A stretch of 8,889 bases of DNA from Colimorpha sp045598945 (GTDB lineage: Bacteria > Bacteroidota > Bacteroidia > Bacteroidales > P3): positions 1 to 8,889 of the forward strand of contig JAZRVD010000226.1 in the NCBI GenBank assembly GCA_045598945.1, in the 5' to 3' direction. The position numbers and the translations under genes were made by a program. The notes below the pieces were generated by a model, which worked only from the letters and a program-made list of their open reading frames with translations, ran no database searches and was not told the origin of the DNA. This document shows, one piece after another, positions 6,284-8,889 of the stretch. The stretch's first letter is position 1. Each line of letters begins with the position of its first letter.

Positions 6284-7105
6284 TTACTTATTTTTTGTTA
6301 ATATCTCGTATGCTTCGTTAATCTCTCTAAACTGTTTCTCGGCATTCTTTTTCACATCTTCGCCCAAGCCTTCAACCCTGTCAGGGTGATACTTCATAGC
6401 CAAACGACGATATGCCTTCTTTATCTCCTCCTGTGTAGCACCCTGCTCCAGCCCCAGCACCATGTAGGGGTCTTTGTGCTGCATGTCGGGATTGTAGGAG
6501 CCCGACTGGCCGCTGTACGAACCACTCTGTTGCTCGTACCCCGACGAACCAAGATGACGTGCACAGATAGAGATGTAATCGGAGCGAGTTATCCCAAAAT
6601 TCAGAGCTATGCGCGTCAGCAGAGTCTTTTCCGCACTGGTGAGTACCAAATCAGCTTCAGCTAACCCGAATAGAAAGTCAAAGATATGATAACGCGTATC
6701 ATAGTCTGTATTCTGCTTTATCTGCGCACACACGCCGTGAACATCAATATCCTTCTGGCACAGGTCCTTAAGCAACGTCAACATCTCTTTACCTTTTTCC
6801 TCACCGTAGTTGGTCAAAAGAAAACGCTTCACATAGTTGAGCGACGAGCGCTGTACAGCGCCATCAACCTTCATCACGGCTGCTATAAGCACCATGATAG
6901 CTACATTGAGGTCTGCCGATGTACCTGTGTTGTGATAGGTGTACGACCTGCCACCCTGCTGGCTTCTGCCTACAGTCTCTTTCTCATCGTCGTCGTCGTC
7001 ATTATTCGATTCGATAATCTTGCCCAAGCCATACCCTATAAGAGCGCCTATCGGTCCACTAATAGACCATCCCAGTCCTACAAAAAGCCATTTATACCAC
7101 GCCAT
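6284..7105 (-). CDS. djlA: DjlA-like membrane-anchored TerB/J-domain co-chaperone
   Basis: The 273-residue protein has the three-part layout of DjlA. Residues 1-32 form a glycine-rich hydrophobic anchor (WLFVGLGWSISGPIGALIGY), followed by an acidic linker with five consecutive aspartates. Residues about 60-175 are a TerB-like helical domain (LNVAIMVLIAAVMKVDGAVQ). A short Ser/Tyr/Gly-rich linker leads to a C-terminal J domain (212-273) with the HPD motif at 240-242, which stimulates the ATPase of DnaK-type chaperones. In Escherichia coli DjlA the J domain faces the cytoplasm. The stop codon is 5 nt before the protease start, and the start is 5 nt after the NagZ-like gene. Translational coupling with both neighbours is likely. 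The gene symbol rests on domain order only. Confidence 0.85.
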   Translation of the reverse strand: MAWYKWLFVGLGWSISGPIGALIGYGLGKIIESNNDDDDDEKETVGRSQQGGRSYTYHNTGTSADLNVAIMVLIAAVMKVDGAVQRSSLNYVKRFLLTNYGEEKGKEMLTLLKDLCQKDIDVHGVCAQIKQNTDYDTRYHIFDFLFGLAEADLVLTSAEKTLLTRIALNFGITRSDYISICARHLGSSGYEQQSGSYSGQSGSYNPDMQHKDPYMVLGLEQGATQEEIKKAYRRLAMKYHPDRVEGLGEDVKKNAEKQFREINEAYEILTKNK

Positions 7106-7110
7106 AAATA

Positions 7111-8889
7111 CTACTGTTTATTCATTTTTGATTTGTTCAACACATCGTATATCACATCCTGTATGTCTGTTCTTATATTCATTCGAGCCAAGAGGTTGAC
7201 CTTTGCCGACGGGTGGACCCTGTTGGAGAGAAAAACATACACCAGGTCATATTCCGGATCCACCCATATCATGGTGCCGGTAAAACCCGTATGGCCAAAC
7301 GACGACTGAGAGACGCCGTTGGACACATGGCTGTTTTTGCCATTGATGTTAGGCTTGTCGAAACCCAAAGCCCTACGATTGCCATACCTTGTATAGTAAC
7401 GGTTGTTGAAAGTGTCTATCACCGCTTGCGAGAGGTAGCGCTCGCCATGATATACACCACCGTCGACAATCATCTGCAGCAGAGCCGCCACTTCGTCGGC
7501 ATTAGAGAATAAGCCAGCATGACCTGCTACGCCACCCAGGGCAAAAGCATTCTGGTCGTGCACCATACCGTGTATCAAGCAATGACGATAGGTGGAGTCG
7601 TCCTCCGTTGGCGCTATCTGATCGACCTCAAAGCCATTGCTTAAAGGGAGAAATGTAGTATGGTTAAGTCCCATAGGGTCGTAAAAATAGGTCTGCATGT
7701 AACTGTCTAACGAGAGTCCAGACACTTCTTGCACCATGTCGGCAAGGAAGATAAAACCCAAGTCGCTATACAAATAGGTGTTTGGCTTCTGCAATGCGCT
7801 CTCCGCCATCATACGACGTATCTCATCGGGGTCGTCGCTCTTCTCCCAGTAATTATCGAAAGCTTTCAATGCCGCTATATGACTCAATGCCTGACGTATG
7901 GTTATGTTTTCCTTGTTAGTGCCTACAAGATAAGGCAGATACGACGAGAGCTTGTCGTCTAAAGTTATATACTCGTTGTCGACCAAGTGCATAACAGCCA
8001 ACGTAGTGGCGCACACCTTGGTAACCGATGCCAAATCGTACATCGTAGAGGCATCTACCTTGCATGAGGCCTCGTCGTAGGTGTATCTGCCCATCTCGCG
8101 ACGATAAAACACCTCGCCGTGTCGCATTACCAGCACCTGGCATCCAGGGTAGGCATGAGCGTCCAAACCTTTCTGCATCAACGCCTCTATCCTGCCATCG
8201 CGATACAGGTCGACAGACTCCACCAATGTAGCGCATCGCAGCGAATCGTCGACATTAGGCACACGCCACTGTGTTATATCGCTATTTGGCAAGACGTATT
8301 TGTATTTAGCACGCAGCACCTGACGGCATCGCATGCTTATAATCTGACGCATATAGGGGTCGTTCCGAGCTTCGCCAATAATAGCGTTGACAACGCTGTC
8401 CAACTCAGTTGGCAGCAATAAAATGTCGTTGCCAGCCCTGAACGCCATAAGAGCCGCCTGTGCCGACGAGTAGTGCTGCTTTACAGCCCCCATCTCCATG
8501 CCGTCGGTAAACACCAATCCGCGAAAGCCCAAGTCCATACGCAAAAGACCATTGACAATAGGCTCCGACAGTGTAGCAGGCAGGTTGGGCGTAGAATCGT
8601 ATACAGGCACGCAGAGATGCCCCACCATTACGCCATCTACACCAGCGTCTATCATGCGACGGAAAGGATACAGCTCTACACTTTCGAGACGCGAGCAGCT
8701 ATGATTGAGTGTTGGCAACGATTTATGGCTATCGGTGCGTGTGTCGCCATGTCCGGGAAAATGTTTTGCCACAGCCATCACTCCTTGGCTCTGCATGCCT
8801 TTCATATACTGTATGCCAAGACGCGCCACGCGCTCTGGGTCGACACTAAAAGACCGCTTTCCTATAACTGGATTGAGAGGATTGGAATT
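7111..8889 (-). CDS. GH3 beta-N-acetylhexosaminidase (NagZ-type) fused to a serine beta-lactamase-fold domain, 5' end outside window
   Basis: The frame is open to the right edge, so the N-terminus is missing; 592 codons are visible. The visible part begins NSNPLNPVIGKRSFSVDPER, typical of the NagZ core. KHFPGHGDTRTDSH gives the His/Asp loop and FTDGMEMGAV the putative catalytic aspartate. Downstream, a serine-hydrolase domain of the beta-lactamase/AmiE fold has the SxxK motif in LASVTKVCATT, the tyrosine motif YSDLGFIFLADM and the final HTGFTGTMIW motif. NagZ removes GlcNAc from muropeptides. In Bacillus subtilis NagZ works beside AmiE, a separate muramyl amidase with a beta-lactamase-like fold. 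The fusion could combine such steps, but the substrate of the second domain is inferred. A GTG at 8829 is internal and not the start. The stop is 5 nt before the DjlA-like gene. Confidence 0.88.
   Translation of the reverse strand, partial: NSNPLNPVIGKRSFSVDPERVARLGIQYMKGMQSQGVMAVAKHFPGHGDTRTDSHKSLPTLNHSCSRLESVELYPFRRMIDAGVDGVMVGHLCVPVYDSTPNLPATLSEPIVNGLLRMDLGFRGLVFTDGMEMGAVKQHYSSAQAALMAFRAGNDILLLPTELDSVVNAIIGEARNDPYMRQIISMRCRQVLRAKYKYVLPNSDITQWRVPNVDDSLRCATLVESVDLYRDGRIEALMQKGLDAHAYPGCQVLVMRHGEVFYRREMGRYTYDEASCKVDASTMYDLASVTKVCATTLAVMHLVDNEYITLDDKLSSYLPYLVGTNKENITIRQALSHIAALKAFDNYWEKSDDPDEIRRMMAESALQKPNTYLYSDLGFIFLADMVQEVSGLSLDSYMQTYFYDPMGLNHTTFLPLSNGFEVDQIAPTEDDSTYRHCLIHGMVHDQNAFALGGVAGHAGLFSNADEVAALLQMIVDGGVYHGERYLSQAVIDTFNNRYYTRYGNRRALGFDKPNINGKNSHVSNGVSQSSFGHTGFTGTMIWVDPEYDLVYVFLSNRVHPSAKVNLLARMNIRTDIQDVIYDVLNKSKMNKQ

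Noticed and set aside
8827..8829. GTG start codon for the NagZ-type gene
   Set aside because: Twenty further in-frame codons to the edge encode conserved NagZ sequence (NPLNPVIGKRSF), so the real start lies outside the window.

Overview
The window looks like a chromosomal piece from an anaerobic member of the Bacteroidales (Bacteroidota), possibly Prevotella-like; the genus cannot be fixed from sequence alone. Pointers are a Bacteroidota-type -7 promoter (TATATTTG), A-rich leaders without Shine-Dalgarno sequences, a C10 (streptopain-like) protease with a BACON-like domain and a type IX secretion C-terminal domain, a GH3/serine-hydrolase fusion and a DUF4143 ATPase. The two ends read AATTC and GAATT, so this is probably a cloned EcoRI fragment.

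Left part, + strand (1-1930). The edge holds the start of a minus-strand helix-turn-helix protein, probably a transposase (1-99). An AT-rich intergenic stretch follows with a good Bacteroidota promoter (about 165-197). The next 300 bp are a tandem array of thirteen 23-bp units (about 257-554). A DUF4143-type ATPase gene (607-1884) comes next and ends at a rho-independent terminator (1891-1928). Each unit carries ATGA at the same place, and the period of 23 lets every ATG run in frame to the TGA in the next unit. The leader is therefore a chain of short, end-overlapping ORFs, with one 4-nt gap, and its last member overlaps the ATPase start codon. This is the most unusual structure in the window.

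Right part, minus strand (8889 to 1942). Four genes are packed with gaps of 5, 5 and 41 nt and probably form one operon whose promoter lies beyond the right edge. In transcription order they are: a NagZ-type GH3 beta-N-acetylhexosaminidase fused to a serine beta-lactamase-fold domain (its N-terminus lies outside the window); a DjlA-like membrane-anchored TerB/J-domain co-chaperone; a secreted C10 cysteine protease with a BACON-like domain, three 50-residue repeats and a T9SS tail; and a fusion of pyrroline-5-carboxylate reductase (ProC) with a glutamate-5-kinase-like domain (ProB).

The first three genes fit a cell-envelope theme of wall turnover, protein folding and protein export. The proline gene shares no obvious pathway with them. 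Its ProB half lacks the usual glycine-rich GGM-TK segment, so its kinase activity is uncertain.
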